Notes under the pieces: generated by a model
The model's input: only the letters and a program-made list of their open reading frames with translations
The model's database searches: none
What the model was told of the DNA's origin: nothing
Source: Dermacentor variabilis
Taxonomy: Eukaryota > Arthropoda > Arachnida > Ixodida > Ixodidae
DNA: 64,000 nt
NCBI RefSeq assembly: GCF_050947875.1
Contig: NC_134569.1
Coordinates: 189,654,067-189,718,066 of the forward strand
Direction: 5' to 3'
Shown here: positions 1-10,436 of the stretch, piece after piece
How positions within the stretch are numbered: position 1 is the stretch's first letter
How the letters are laid out: each line of letters starts with the position of its first letter
Translations under genes and position numbers: made by a program

Positions 1-551
1 CATAAACAACAGAGGCTTGCGCTGCCATAGGAAAATGTGTATGTTCGGCAACAGCGCCGACCGCCCACCACGGAGCCCAACGAGGGGACGCGGCAGAGCT
101 TGTGTACAAGCCTGCACGACGCCAGCCGTACGCCGTCACTATAACCCAATATGGTGTACCCAAGGTAGGATATCCACACAAGGTTAACCCTTGCCGCCGT
201 GGAGAAAGGAAGTAAATGGAAGAGAGAAGAAGACAGGAAAGATAAAAAAGTGAGAGATAAAGACTAAGATTTGGGGAGAAAGAGACAGGAAGAGGCGACT
301 ACCGATTTCCCCCGGGTGGGTCAGTCCGGGGGTGCCGTCTACGTGAAGCCGAGGCCAAAGGGGTGTGTTGCCGCCGCCAAGGGGCCGTAAAGGTCCAAAC
401 ACCCGGCATTGGCTCAGCCCCCAGGATCCCCTTTTCCCCGGACACGGCTAAGCCGCGCACGGCTACACGCGGGAGGGTCCAACCCTCGTGTGCTCGGGTA
501 CGTGGTGTCGCAACACACCAAACGCCTGCTTACGCAGACGCCTCTGCGGGG
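1..551 (-). mobile_element. 5' end of a second I-clade LINE copy (runs off left edge)
   Basis: This stretch aligns along its whole length with 20251-20776, the 5' UTR of the complete I-clade LINE in this window, with moderate divergence and small indels. On the minus strand the element starts near 551, where similarity to the full copy stops, and the bases complementary to 1-3 correspond to the ORF1 start codon of the other copy. Essentially only the 5' UTR (4-551) is therefore inside the window and the coding part lies to the left. ORF1 and ORF2 of this copy cannot be judged. No target-site duplication can be sought because the 3' end is outside. Confidence 0.85.
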
Positions 552-554
552 AGT

Positions 555-1290
555 AATATGTGGGACTTTAAGCACATTCTTAAGCACTGCTGGTATGGGA
601 CACACTGAAAAGTCTCTGAGCTTTGTGGACTGAACTTGTGCTCTTGTAATGTTGTGTACGGGCAAGTGCTGCCTAGCAAACACTTCACGGGAGAATCTCG
701 ATCGTGAGAGCGAAATTATTTCAGAATTTAGAACGCGCTCTAGCTTCTCGTTCAAAGCAGAACTCAATGGAGCATGGTTTCGCACCATGTGAAAAAACTC
801 TTGAAGCGTTTCTTGCAAGAGACCTTCGAACTCGCTAAAGACGTCTTCTGCAGCCGAATGCGTAATATTGTGTTCTTCGGTTTGCTTAAATAAGAATAGC
901 ACGCCTTCTTTTGCATGTTTGCAACAAATTCTGAAGCCGACGCTTCTGCGCTTTGTTTTGGCGGGCTCTCAAATGTGTCAAGTGTACCCGCGTTCGTACT
1001 ATCTACGTCCGTCGGTGACATATCATGCAACATATCAAAAACCTTGCTGCCATAGGCGTCATCCGAAACCTGCGGAAGCTGCACTGCGGTGGTGTCACCA
1101 ATGACAACGTTTCCGTGCGGACAGTCGGCACTGCGCGAGTCGTGGTGCGCGCCACTGACATCGACGTAGCTTCTGTGACAGCGGTACACGTGCTTTCTTA
1201 GAGAGTCAACAAGGCTGTACCTTTCCGTGCACCCTCAAATTCCGCACGCAATGTGAAAGTTGGGTTCCCAGCTGTGCGCATCACGAATAT
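555..1290 (-). pseudogene. decayed C2H2-type ORF of an uncharacterised family
   Basis: Read on the minus strand from about 1290, the translation shows a C2H2 zinc-finger-like block (C-x4-C, then H-x4-H in the stretch SLRKHVYRCH) with a stop codon inside the finger. An open stretch follows (1189-764), then a frame change, and a second open stretch (902-560) with an alpha-helical segment. That segment (SAAEDVFSEFEGLLQETLQE, then VPH and PAVLKNVL motifs) resembles large uncharacterised C2H2 proteins that are multicopy in tick and fish genomes and often travel with transposons. The in-frame stop and at least one frameshift make it a pseudogene. The family link is from memory of the motif pattern only. 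The I-clade LINE 5' end abuts it at 551. Confidence 0.45.
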
Positions 1291-1471
1291 GAATCAAAAG
1301 AAGCAGCTACTTCCTTGAAAAAAAATCACACTTTGAACAACTATGAAGCAGCGGCGATCGGCTAGCCATTACGCCGTACAACAATATGGACAAACAGCAA
1401 AGAGCGAAATAGTTCTAATGGCTTGAATCACAAGGATGACTTTGAGGCCTATGTAAGCAGGTGGCACTGCT

Positions 1472-1504
1472 TCATAAATAAACGAATAAATAAATAAATA
1501 AAAA
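1472..1504 (+). repeat. AAATA-type simple repeat, probable LINE 3' tail
   Basis: A run of AAATA/ATAA repeats follows a stretch ending in ATGTAAGCAGGTGGCACTGC, which looks like the 3' end of a + strand LINE of CR1 type. No coding remnant is seen upstream, so the assignment is weak. Confidence 0.35.
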
Positions 1505-1942
1505 GCTGACTGACCGACCCTTCCTTACCACAAACTTCCATACATAATTAATCCCGTCCACCTATCTGCCCAACGAAGGCCAAAGAGCCGCCCTTTCAAT
1601 AAAGAGGCTCTTTGTACTTCGCAGGGCATCACCCTGTGAGGGTGGCAAGCACGCACGATGAGCTGCTGTCGTGTATGAAGCAGTGGCTGTATTAAATGAA
1701 ATTCAAACATATAGGAAACCTCTCGTTGGCGGTTTACAATGCGCTAAATGTTTGTGAAGTAAGCATATTTTTTTACAAATTGTTCAGCAAGAGAGCGATC
1801 CGGGGCATGGCGCGCGGCGTTTTAGGTTTTGGGCTCTGTACGTTCAGTTTCTCCCTCCAACTTTGCGCGCCAAGTTCAACTGTTGCGGTTGCCGAGTTCC
1901 GTGTTCCCGCTTTGGTGCAATGGACATAACGTGCCTAATTAA
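1505..1942. other. 5' flank of the host-type gene; no gene seen
   Basis: No supportable ORF. A locally GC-richer patch with several CG dinucleotides around 1805-1830 lies about 130-200 bases upstream of the proposed first exon and may be part of its promoter; no convincing TATA box is visible. Confidence 0.3.
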
Positions 1943-2058
1943 TCGTGGGCCGTCGAGCTATTGCTCACCGTGTGTGGCGACCACAAACTGGAAGACCTAA
2001 AAGACGCAATGGTAGCACACTCATCGCTGCACTTTATTGAACACGACGCTACCTGTAG
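1943..2058 (+). CDS. candidate exon 1 of the SAMD3-like gene
   Basis: An open segment ends in a perfect donor, AG then GTAAGT (2059-2064). Read in the frame that joins exon 2, it contains LLTVCGDHKLEDLKDAMVAH. The first ATG in that frame is at 2009-2011 and a stop lies just upstream at 1940-1942. The residues before that ATG also look protein-like, and another ATG (1920-1922) lies upstream in a different frame, so the true start could be at 1920 with a later small indel. The segment ends in phase 2 (TGT AG), which the first base of exon 2 completes. Confidence 0.45.
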
Positions 2059-3632
2059 GTAAGTTTCTTTATCGCACGGGCAGACGTGTTTCGGCTAATA
2101 CATGCTTTTTTTCGCGTTCTTTTACCGATGTCCGTACATACTGTCGTATAATGCGGATAAAGTGTGGAATTTCATCGTTGCGCTGCGATATGGCATGAAG
2201 ACTGTGCGGGGAAATTTTACTCGTATAGTATTTTTTTGACAGCATCATACCCCAATAAAAAAATTAGACCAGTTGGAAATGTCCATTTGGAAAGAATTGA
2301 ATGTTTCCGATAGTGTGCTGGGATTCACATTAGAAAAATTAAACAAGGCCAATATATTGAACACAAATGGGCAAGAAGGAAGCAATGAAAAACAAAGAAA
2401 AGAAAAGCGAACTGTCTTGTTTGTGTTGGTTATCTGTGGCATTAGTTTTTTCGTATCGTTCTTTTATTCGTGCTGTTCAACCTCGGGTCTAAACTCCTGT
2501 CAAGAAGTATACCCATGCATGAAAACTATGGCAATTGCCTTCATTGACATACGCACCATTCACCACTTCACTGAGAGGCACATGTCAGGTGCTATATATT
2601 TAGGCAAAATTTGGATGACCAAGTGTTGCCAGTGGTTTATGGGAATATGATAGAATTTCAAGAAAGTTTTGTAAATTGACAGATATATGACGGTTCTCTC
2701 CATTTATCACGTAACACAAATCTTTTGCTTGAACACTAGGATTGTAATTGTGCTATCGTTATCAACTATATATATTGTTTCACGAGATTACTCGTATAGT
2801 GACTTCGAATTGGGACCAGCTGGAACAAACTGTATTTCTCATGATGCCCTATTGTAACTTGGGCCTCCTATGTGCAGTTGGAACAAGTTGGGTCCCATTG
2901 AAAAATCCAACTGGACTAAATGTTTTTCTTTTACTGGGACTCTCACGCAACAGCGTCTGTGTATGCGCAATTTATATGTAGCTACTAGCCAACTGTAAAT
3001 GTTTTGTCACAGTGCTGTTTCAGTTACCTTTAAACGCATATCGTTACTGCAGATTTCCTGGCCTACCCATGCTTATGCTTCAAGTCAAGAGGTTTGTGGC
3101 CATTAACTTCTTGACTTATTCTGCTCGCAGAAACTAGTGTGTTAAAACTGAAGTGCGCTAGCACGTATGTTGTGTAGTAGCTGTACTACTGTCACACTTA
3201 TTTTAGCATAACACGCTTCGTGTACAGAGCGGAGGGTCCAGTTTTTGTAACAGTACTTTTACGTATTCTGTACCGCCTGGCTCACATTGCCAGGCTGTGG
3301 CCTTAACTAAATGGTCACAAATGAATATTATAGAATCAAGAACGTTTTGGCAAAATTCTTACAGCAGAAGAAAACAAAAAGCCTTTATGAACTGCAGTTG
3401 CAAGTGTAAGTGAGAACGCCTGAAAATCAAGCTGCTCTTCATAGATTGCTTCAGCGCAGCTGTGGGTATATATGTACCCATATTCGCATATGGTTTTCAG
3501 TTGCATCTTAATTTAGGCTGTGGTGTAGGGATATTAAGTTCCTTTTGTGACATTTCATGTGCATAACAAAACTTTCAACACATTTGTATATGTGGATGAG
3601 AACACCACACTAGATAAGAACTGCATCATTAG
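2059..3632 (+). other. intron 1 of the gene model; AT-rich, nothing recognised
   Basis: Runs from the GTAAGT donor to an AG at 3631-3632 that lacks a strong pyrimidine tract. Short ORFs here (for example 2273-2650) are AT-rich and show no recognisable protein motif. Confidence 0.4.
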
Positions 3633-3686
3633 GGTTCTTGATATATGCATAATTGCTGATGGATCAGCAGAGGAAGCGGGAAGCCC
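3633..3686 (+). CDS. candidate exon 2 (54 bp)
   Basis: A short segment between an AG acceptor and a good donor, GTAAGT (3687-3692). In the frame set by exon 1 it reads VLDICIIADGSAEEAGSP and ends in phase 2 (CC), which the leading G of exon 3 completes. Support is the phase match on both sides and the donor; the acceptor's pyrimidine tract is poor. Confidence 0.4.
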
Positions 3687-4050
3687 GTAAGTCAGCATTC
3701 ATGATTCTCTTCCCATGATTCTGTCAACTGGTGCTTCATTTGCTTAACATGTGAGTAACTTAAAAATCTCCACATTGTGATATCTACTGCACAGATTCAG
3801 GGAACGCATGTTGTCTTTCTTTACTTTCCCATTAATGCATGTGTCCTTTGCAAATATCTTTTTCGCAACGTTCACAACTAGCGGAGTGCACAATGTCCTA
3901 TATAACATAGAAAATGAAGCATGCTAACATTGGCTGTGCATTACTTTCATCACAAAAAGAAAATACTGCTATTATCATTGCTTTGTTACCTTTGCCAAAT
4001 GATGCCTGTCATACTGGGGTCGGCTATTGTGGTGCTAATGGGCGTTGCAC
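3687..4050 (+). other. intron 2, part upstream of the LTR array
   Basis: AT-rich DNA without a recognisable gene. It ends where similarity to the 39-bp primer-site repeats of the array begins. Confidence 0.4.
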
Positions 4051-4125
4051 TATTAGGGTTTGGAGGACGATCCCACCGCTGGCATACAGTTGTAGGAGTT
4101 GGACGATCTCGCCGCTGCCACCATT
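4051..4125 (-). repeat. left stub: two 39-bp primer-site repeats beyond the outer LTR
   Basis: Aligns with 7934-8009, the two repeat units nearest the LTR. Because the stub lies outside the leftmost LTR, the array ends inside what was the leader of a further unit rather than at a clean LTR edge. Confidence 0.8.
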
Positions 4126-4882
4126 TGTAAGGGTTGAAGGTCGTAGAGAGGAACCTTGGAGGAACTAGGTGAGCAGGGTTTGTTTACAATATTTACAATT
4201 TAAACAAGTGATACATTTACACAGTCTAACGTGACTCCCAAATGGGGCCCGCAAAACGAAGCTCCAAACACACTGACGAGCACGCAGCTCACGAGCACGA
4301 CGACACGCACACACTAGCAGCCGACAACAGCTGCTTATAAACACTCCATTGGTCCCTAGTTCCCTAGGTGAAAGAACGCGGTTATCTCACCCTGGGTGAG
4401 AGAACCGTTCGACCAGACATCGATCCGAGCCGCCTTTGAGCGGGAGGGCTTGCACACACACGTACGCACTGGTTTCGCCGAACCCGAGTTGAGCGCGTCC
4501 CCATAGCCAGGTAGTCACGCCTGACCACAGCCGGCGCCTCTAAATTCCAGAGCTGCCTTTCTCCTGTAGTCGCCACTAGTGTCATCAGACTGTGACGAAT
4601 TCTGGGGCCCACGCACCGCAAAGCACCCTTTTGGCGGGGGAAGCTCTTCTTGCTGCGGAGAGACCATAAAGACCCGGCAAATCAACCAACAATGCACGGG
4701 GAGCCAAACGTGGCCAGCCCTGCTGCCGTATTCTCCAGTTCTCCGAAGGAAGTTCATGGTCGGTTAGCGCTGTCATCTTCGCTGGTTCTCTCAAGGGCGC
4801 CACCGCCGCAGGTCGATCGAAGCACCTGCAGCGGGCTGAAATAGCTTTGCAGAGCTGTACCCCCTGCAGGCCGATCCTAACA
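4126..4882 (-). repeat. LTR copy 1 (leftmost, 3' end of array)
   Basis: Plus-strand edges are TGTAAGGG and CCTAACA, which are TGTTAGG and CCCTTACA on the coding strand. It lacks about 20 bp near 4252 that the other two LTRs contain (the block between GCAAAACGAAG and CTCCAAACAC) and carries scattered substitutions. Confidence 0.85.
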
Positions 4883-6532
4883 GCTCCTCCATGGCCCGGA
4901 AAACCTCGGCTGGCAAGTGATAAAAACCACTGGGGAGGAAGAGAATGGCTGGCGAGCAAGAAGATGGCTTTGCTCTCTGCAACCTCTGCGCACTTGGAAT
5001 GCTTTCAATCATCTCACAACAACCGGCACAGAAGAGTCCATCCCGGCAACACAACACCACTCAGCGTGCAAACTCCCGGAACCAGCTGTTAACCCATCAG
5101 GCTTCTTATCAAAATTTCAATGCAAGCCACTCAACTGCGAACCCCAAGTTTTTCCTCAAAATTTCGTGCCGCCAAAGCGAGCGTTCACGTTCCCCTTGAG
5201 TTCGACCAAACCTAAGCGTCGCGCTGCACAAGAGTAAAGGTTTACCCAAAACTAAACCGAAGGCTCTCAACCACCACTACCCGAACACACCTTAAGCAGC
5301 CTAGCTTCACGAACAGTCTGTTCTTACCCTATCGCAGTGGCGTACTTATCGCACGTACTGGTGCCACTGAACAGTCTGCTGAACTCCACAGGTACGTAAT
5401 TACAGTCGCGCTAGCTTTGTGGTCATTATTGAGAACACGTACTTCCGTCGTACGTAAGCATCTCATCACGCTTACTCACATTTGTTCCTTTAGTCCATGC
5501 AGGACACGTACCTTAAACGAACAACTAAACTTGCGTAACTTACGCACTCTGCAGAACCCCTTAAAAATTGCGTCTTCTAACAACTAGTTCCACGCACGCT
5601 TATTAGAGCAGTCAGAATACGGCCGCCCTCAACAAACACGAGAAACCCAGTCATAAACATTCTGCTTCCTTCCGTCCGCACAGGACACGCGCTAAAGGAA
5701 CTAAGAACGCTTCTCAGTGCAAATCATGCACTAACTGAAAATCTACGCGCTTAACCTTAGAAAATTCAAAAACATTTATAAAAAAAGGTTAACTAATACA
5801 CACGCGCGTTACCATGGGCCTCTCAACGATGACCTTGACCTTCAGGTTACTCACACACAAAACAGAAAGCCTATCTAGTCATTAATGAACACCTCGCGAA
5901 ACTACAGGTTTACATAAAACGCATCTTTCAAATCTCGGAGCTTCTCTAACGAAAACACAAAGCTCTTACCTTACGTATTGAAAGAAATTCTTAGTCTGAA
6001 ATCCCGAAAATTTTCAAATGCTAAAAAAATAAAACAAAAGTTTCACTTCTACGGAAGCTCTCTTGGCCTCCAGTTTCAAGCGCTTTCGACTGACTCATAC
6101 TTTTGAGCCCTACTCGAGGTGGTCGCGGTTCGAAAGCTATTCTGGCTACCCAGGAAAAAAGAAGGGCTGACACACTATCAGCTCCTTCAAGACGTTACAG
6201 TCTCCTGCCAATTTGCATCCTGGGGCCACGCTTTCATCAGGAACTCGCCTGACCGCGTCTCGACTCCCTACCACACCGTCTCGTCTTGCCACCTTGCGCT
6301 TCGAACTACAGGCTATACCCCGAAAAAAACGATGGAACGACGAGGAACATAACTGCCCCGTGCCCTTTGTCCGCGTCCGTGCAGAACATGCTTCTCGGTC
6401 TCTCTTCGACCGGTGGCCCGAACGTGTGTGATGCGCCCATGTCGTCAACGACGACCGCATCTTTCTTTTCCTCGAGCCCTGCCTTTTCGCGTCTGTCGCC
6501 GAATTTCGCTGCGCTACATTAGTCACCGGCTT

Positions 6533-7603
6533 TCACTCTTTGCCGCGCTTCTTTTTACAGCGCTTTCTCTTGGAATTCCCTTTCATGTCGTGCTTTGGCG
6601 CCTCGTGCTGGCCGGTAGGCGTCTCGTCGGCCCGGATCGGTCTCCTACCCCCACAGTCTGAATTATTCCTAACTAAATCATCCCTGTCTTGGCTACCTAG
6701 ACTGGCGGAGAGCTGCACCGATCCCTGAACAATGTACTTGTCTTCCCTTGAGCTACGGAGCTCGCAATCCTGAGAACTGCCCTCAGCTGCATAGTCCAGC
6801 TGGCACTGCACTTCGGCACGCAGATCTGACTCGGCATGGGTGCTCGCGTCTGTCGGGTCAGCAGTACTCTCTACTTCGTTAGCAACCTCGCTAACCTTAC
6901 AAGCGACGCAGACGCGCGGTAACTGTGCCAATTCATTCGCGGCTGGCCTAGCTATCTTTACAGTGCTCTGTTGGCACAGCACCTCGTCGCTCTCACTCTG
7001 GCCTTTACCGGCCTCTGGTGCCACTAAGGCATCGTTAACTGCTAGCACTTCGAGTTCACTTCTGAACGTGCTGCTAATCTCGCTGGTGCTACTACTTCTG
7101 TCGGCTTCCGACGAAAATCTGTTATCTACTTTCTCCCACTTTCGCTGCGTCGAGCCTAGAGATTTCGCAAGCCGCTGTTGACTTCGTTCGATTGACTGCT
7201 CCAAACCTTGAATCTCTTTGTTCAATGCAGCAGCGCACTGCATCGTTACATCATCTAGGCCTTCTTCCTGCGAAATTCTTTTCAGTTCTTGCCTAGCCTT
7301 TTCCTGTGTTTGCTTAAATTTTTCTTCTTCTTGCCTAATTGCTTCCTGTTCCCGTTTTTTGCTTAGAATTCGCTTACCCATCTCTTCGATGAATTTTAAA
7401 TCATTTCCACTTTGCAGAACGGTCTTACAAATCTCTGATTCCGTCAAGTCCTCGTCTACGTTTACCTTGATCTCTTCACACAACGACAACAGGTCAGCTC
7501 TCGTTAAACATAATAGGACCATGGTCGCTACCTTAAGCTTTGGCTCTGCTGTCACACAATACTTGCTGCGACACCCACGCAAATCAGAATACAAGTAAAA
7601 CAT
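6533..7603 (-). CDS. gag-like N-terminal ORF, unit A (356 aa)
   Basis: The most plausible start is the internal Met before VLLCLTRADLLSLCEE, about residue 28. The LTRADLLSLCEE opening with a following acidic stretch, then a long Lys/Glu/Gln-rich coiled-coil segment (roughly residues 95-180), resembles the N-terminus of tick Ty3/Gypsy gag. After that the protein turns Ser/Glu-rich and ends in a Lys/Arg cluster (KRKRCKKKRGKE) that could bind nucleic acid or act as a nuclear signal. The capsid and zinc-knuckle regions expected in a full gag are absent. It is intact in both units, with about four amino-acid differences between them. The role is inferred: a partial structural protein of a non-autonomous element. 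Confidence 0.6.
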   Translation of the reverse strand: MFYLYSDLRGCRSKYCVTAEPKLKVATMVLLCLTRADLLSLCEEIKVNVDEDLTESEICKTVLQSGNDLKFIEEMGKRILSKKREQEAIRQEEEKFKQTQEKARQELKRISQEEGLDDVTMQCAAALNKEIQGLEQSIERSQQRLAKSLGSTQRKWEKVDNRFSSEADRSSSTSEISSTFRSELEVLAVNDALVAPEAGKGQSESDEVLCQQSTVKIARPAANELAQLPRVCVACKVSEVANEVESTADPTDASTHAESDLRAEVQCQLDYAAEGSSQDCELRSSREDKYIVQGSVQLSASLGSQDRDDLVRNNSDCGGRRPIRADETPTGQHEAPKHDMKGNSKRKRCKKKRGKE

Positions 7604-7809
7604 CCCCAGCGATTCAAATCTACACAGAGATATTGAAGCCTGGTAAATCTTACAGCCAAAACCGAACGCTTACCCACTGAAGCAGCACCATATCACCCAG
7701 TTCTTCTTCGCCATATCCAGTCAGTTGCAAGAGGTGGTAAATACCAAGTCGCCTCCAACTTGATCAGGATTCCGGTCGGTCACGGTGTACCAAAGTCCGT
7801 GAGCTGCCG

Positions 7810-8009
7810 TTGCTGTCTACGAGTCGTAGGCCGATCCTACCGCTGCCATTCAGTTGTCAGAGTTGTGGGACGATCCCACCGCTGGCATACAGTTGTAGGA
7901 GCTGTCGGAGGATCCCACCGCTGCCACCAGATAGTAGGGTTTGGAGGACGATCCCACCGCTGGCATGCAGTTGTAGGAGTTGTCGGACGATCTCGCCGCT
8001 GCCACCATT
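7810..8009 (-). repeat. five 39-bp repeats carrying tRNA-Leu-type primer-site sequence, unit A
   Basis: The tetramer GATC recurs at 7833, 7872, 7911, 7950 and 7989, an exact 39-bp period. Each unit contains a version of ATCCCACCGCTGCCACCA, which resembles the 3' end of a eukaryotic tRNA-Leu including CCA (from memory of tRNA-Leu acceptor sequences), so the minus strand reads as a primer-binding site. Units 3 and 5 keep the full TGGTGGCAGCGG; units 2 and 4 carry GGCATACAG or GGCATGCAG variants and unit 1 reads TGCCATTCAG. Unit 5 sits two bases from the LTR end, the canonical primer-site position. Each unit also has a TGTAGGAG-like copy of the LTR edge (TGTAAGGG), so the repeat looks like an amplified LTR/primer-site junction. 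Confidence 0.8.
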
Positions 8010-8786
8010 TGTAAGGGTTGAAGGTCGCAGAGAAACTTAGGAGGAACAAGGTGAACAGGGTTTATTTACAGTATTTACAATTTAAACAAGTGATACATTT
8101 ACACAGTCTAGCGTTACTCCCAAATGGAGCCCGCAAAACGAAGCATATAGCATACAAGCACGAAGCTCCAAACACACTGACGAGCACTCACCTCACGAGC
8201 ACGACGACGCGCACACTCTAGCAGCCGACAGCAGCTGCTTATAAACACTCCATTGGTCCCTAGTTCCCTAGGTGAAAGAACGCGGTTATCTCACCCTGGG
8301 TGAGAGAACCGTTCGACCAGACATCGATCCGAGCCGCCTTTGAGCGGGAGGGCTTGCACACACACGTACGCACTGATTTCCCCTAACCCGAGTTGAACGC
8401 GTCCCCGTAGCCAGGTGGTCACGCCTGACCCCAGCCGGCGCCTCTAAATTCCAGAGCCGCCTTTCTCCTGTAGTCGCCACTAGTGTCAGCAGACTGTGAC
8501 GAATCCTGGGGCCCCCGTACCGCAAAGCACCCTTTTGGTGGGGGAAGCTCTTCTTGCTGCGGAGAGACCATAAAGACCCGGCAAATCAACCAACAATGCA
8601 CGGGGAGCCAAACGTGGCCAGCCCTGCTGCCGTATTCTCCAGTTCTCCGAAGGAAGTTCATGGTCGGTTAGCGCTGTCATCCTCGCTGGTTCTCTCAAGG
8701 GCGCCACCGCCGCAGGTCGATCGAAGCACCTGCAGCGGGCTGAAATAGCTTTGCAGAGCTGTACCCCCTGCAGGCCGATCCTAACA
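8010..8786 (-). repeat. LTR copy 2 (middle)
   Basis: A 777-bp LTR with the edges described for the array. It serves as 3' LTR for unit B and 5' LTR for unit A. A minus-strand purine-rich tract (complement of 8787-8798) precedes it. Confidence 0.85.
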
Positions 8787-10436
8787 GCTCCTCCATGGCC
8801 CGGAAAACCTCGGCTGGCAAGTGATAAAAACCACTGGGGAGGAAGAGAATGGCTGGCGAGCAAGAAGATGGCTTTGCTCTCTGCAACCTCTGCGCACTTG
8901 GAATGCTTTCAATCATCTCACAACAACCGGCACAGAAGAGTCCATCCCGGCAACACAACACCACTCAGCGTGCAAACTCCCGGAACCAGCTGTTAACCCA
9001 TCAGGCTTCTTATCAAAATTTCAATGCAAGCCACTCAACTGCGAACCCCAAGTTTTCCCCCAAAATTTCGTGCCGCCAAAGCGAGCGTTCACGTTCCCCT
9101 TGAGTTCGACCAAACCTAAGCGTCGCGCTGCACAAGAGTAAAGGTTTACCCAAAACTAAACCGAAGGCTCTCAACCACCACTACCCGAACACACCTTAAG
9201 CAGCCTAGCTTCACGAACAGTCTGTTCTTACCCTATCGCAGTGGCGTACTTATCGCACGTACTGGTGCCACTGAACAGTCTGCTGAACTCCACAGGTACG
9301 TAATTACAGTCGCGCTAGCTTTGTGGTCATTATTGAGAACACGTACTTCCGTCGTACGTAAGCATCTCATCACGCTTACTCACATTTGTTCCTTTAGTCC
9401 ATGCAGGACACGTACCTTAAACGAACAACTAAACTTGCGTAACTTACGCACTCTGCAGAACCCCTTAAAAATTGCGTCTTCTAACAACTAGTTCCACGCA
9501 CGCTTATTAGAGCAGTCAGAATACGGCCGCCCTCAACAAACACGAGAAACCCAGTCATAAACATTCTGCTTCCTTCCGTCCGCACAGGACACGCGCTAAA
9601 GGAACTAAGAACGCTTCTCAGTGCAAATCATGCACTAACTGAAAATCTACGCGCTTAACCTTAGAAAATTCAAAAACATTTATAAAAAAAGGTTAACTAA
9701 TACACACGCGCGTTACCATGGGCCTCTCAACGATGACCTTGACCTTCAGGTTACTCACACACAAAACAGAAAGCCTATCTAGTCATTAATGAACACCTCG
9801 CGAAACTACAGGTTTACATAAAACGCATCTTTCAAATCTCGGAGCTTCTCTAACGAAAACACAAAGCTCTTACCTTACGTATTGAAAGAAATTCTTAGTC
9901 TGAAATCCCGAAAATTTTCAAATGCTAAAAAAATAAAACAAAAGTTTCACTTCTACGGAAGCTCTCTTGGCCTCCAGTTTCAAGCGCTTTCGACTGACTC
10001 ATACTTTTGAGCCCTACTCGAGGTGGTCGCGGTTCGAAAGCTATTCTGGCTACCCAGGAAAAAAGAAGGGCTGACACACTATCAGCTCCTTCAAGACGTT
10101 ACAGTCTCCTGCCAATTTGCATCCTGGGGCCACGCTTTCATCAGGAACTCGCCTGACCGCGTCTCGACTCCCTACCACACCGTCTCGTCTTGCCACCTTG
10201 CGCTTCGAACTACAGGCTATACCCCGAAAAAAACGATGGAACGACGAGGAACATAACTGCCCCGTGCCCTTTGTCCGCGTCCGTGCAGAACATGCTTCTC
10301 GGTCTCTCTTCGACCGGTGGCCCGAACGTGTGTGATGCGCCCATGTCGTCAACGACGACCGCATCTTTCTTTTCCTCGAGCCCTGCCTTTTCGCGTCTGT
10401 CGCCGAATTTCGCTGCGCTACATTAGTCACCGGCTT

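Larger units (their letters stand above)
4883..8009 (-). mobile_element. internal region, unit A
   Basis: Runs (minus strand) from the primer-site repeats at 7810-8009 through the gag-like ORF (7603-6533) to the purine-rich stretch before LTR copy 1. The 1.6 kb between 4883 and about 6530 has no convincing coding sequence. A 126-codon minus-strand ORF at 6526-6146 begins just after the gag-like stop, is Arg/Ser-rich and matches nothing I recognise; it is identical in unit B. This non-coding half suggests a LARD-like element in which pol was replaced or lost. Confidence 0.75.

Noticed and set aside
4585..4959. Open frames of 80-125 codons on both strands within the LTRs (also at 8486-8863 and 12390-12737)
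   Set aside because: They overlap each other on both strands inside LTR/leader sequence, have no motif, and exist in all copies only because the repeats are nearly identical.
6146..6526. 126-codon minus-strand ORF after the gag-like ORF
   Set aside because: Not listed as a gene: Arg/Ser-rich, no motif, and its conservation between units is explained by the overall near-identity of the units.
7911..7931. tRNA-Leu gene fragment
   Set aside because: Only the 3' acceptor-like end is present, repeated and adjacent to an LTR, with no anticodon arm; it is better explained as primer-binding sites.
7833..8009. Regular 39-bp repeats as a CRISPR-like array
   Set aside because: There are no unique spacers; the units are contiguous, and the context is an LTR in a eukaryotic genome.
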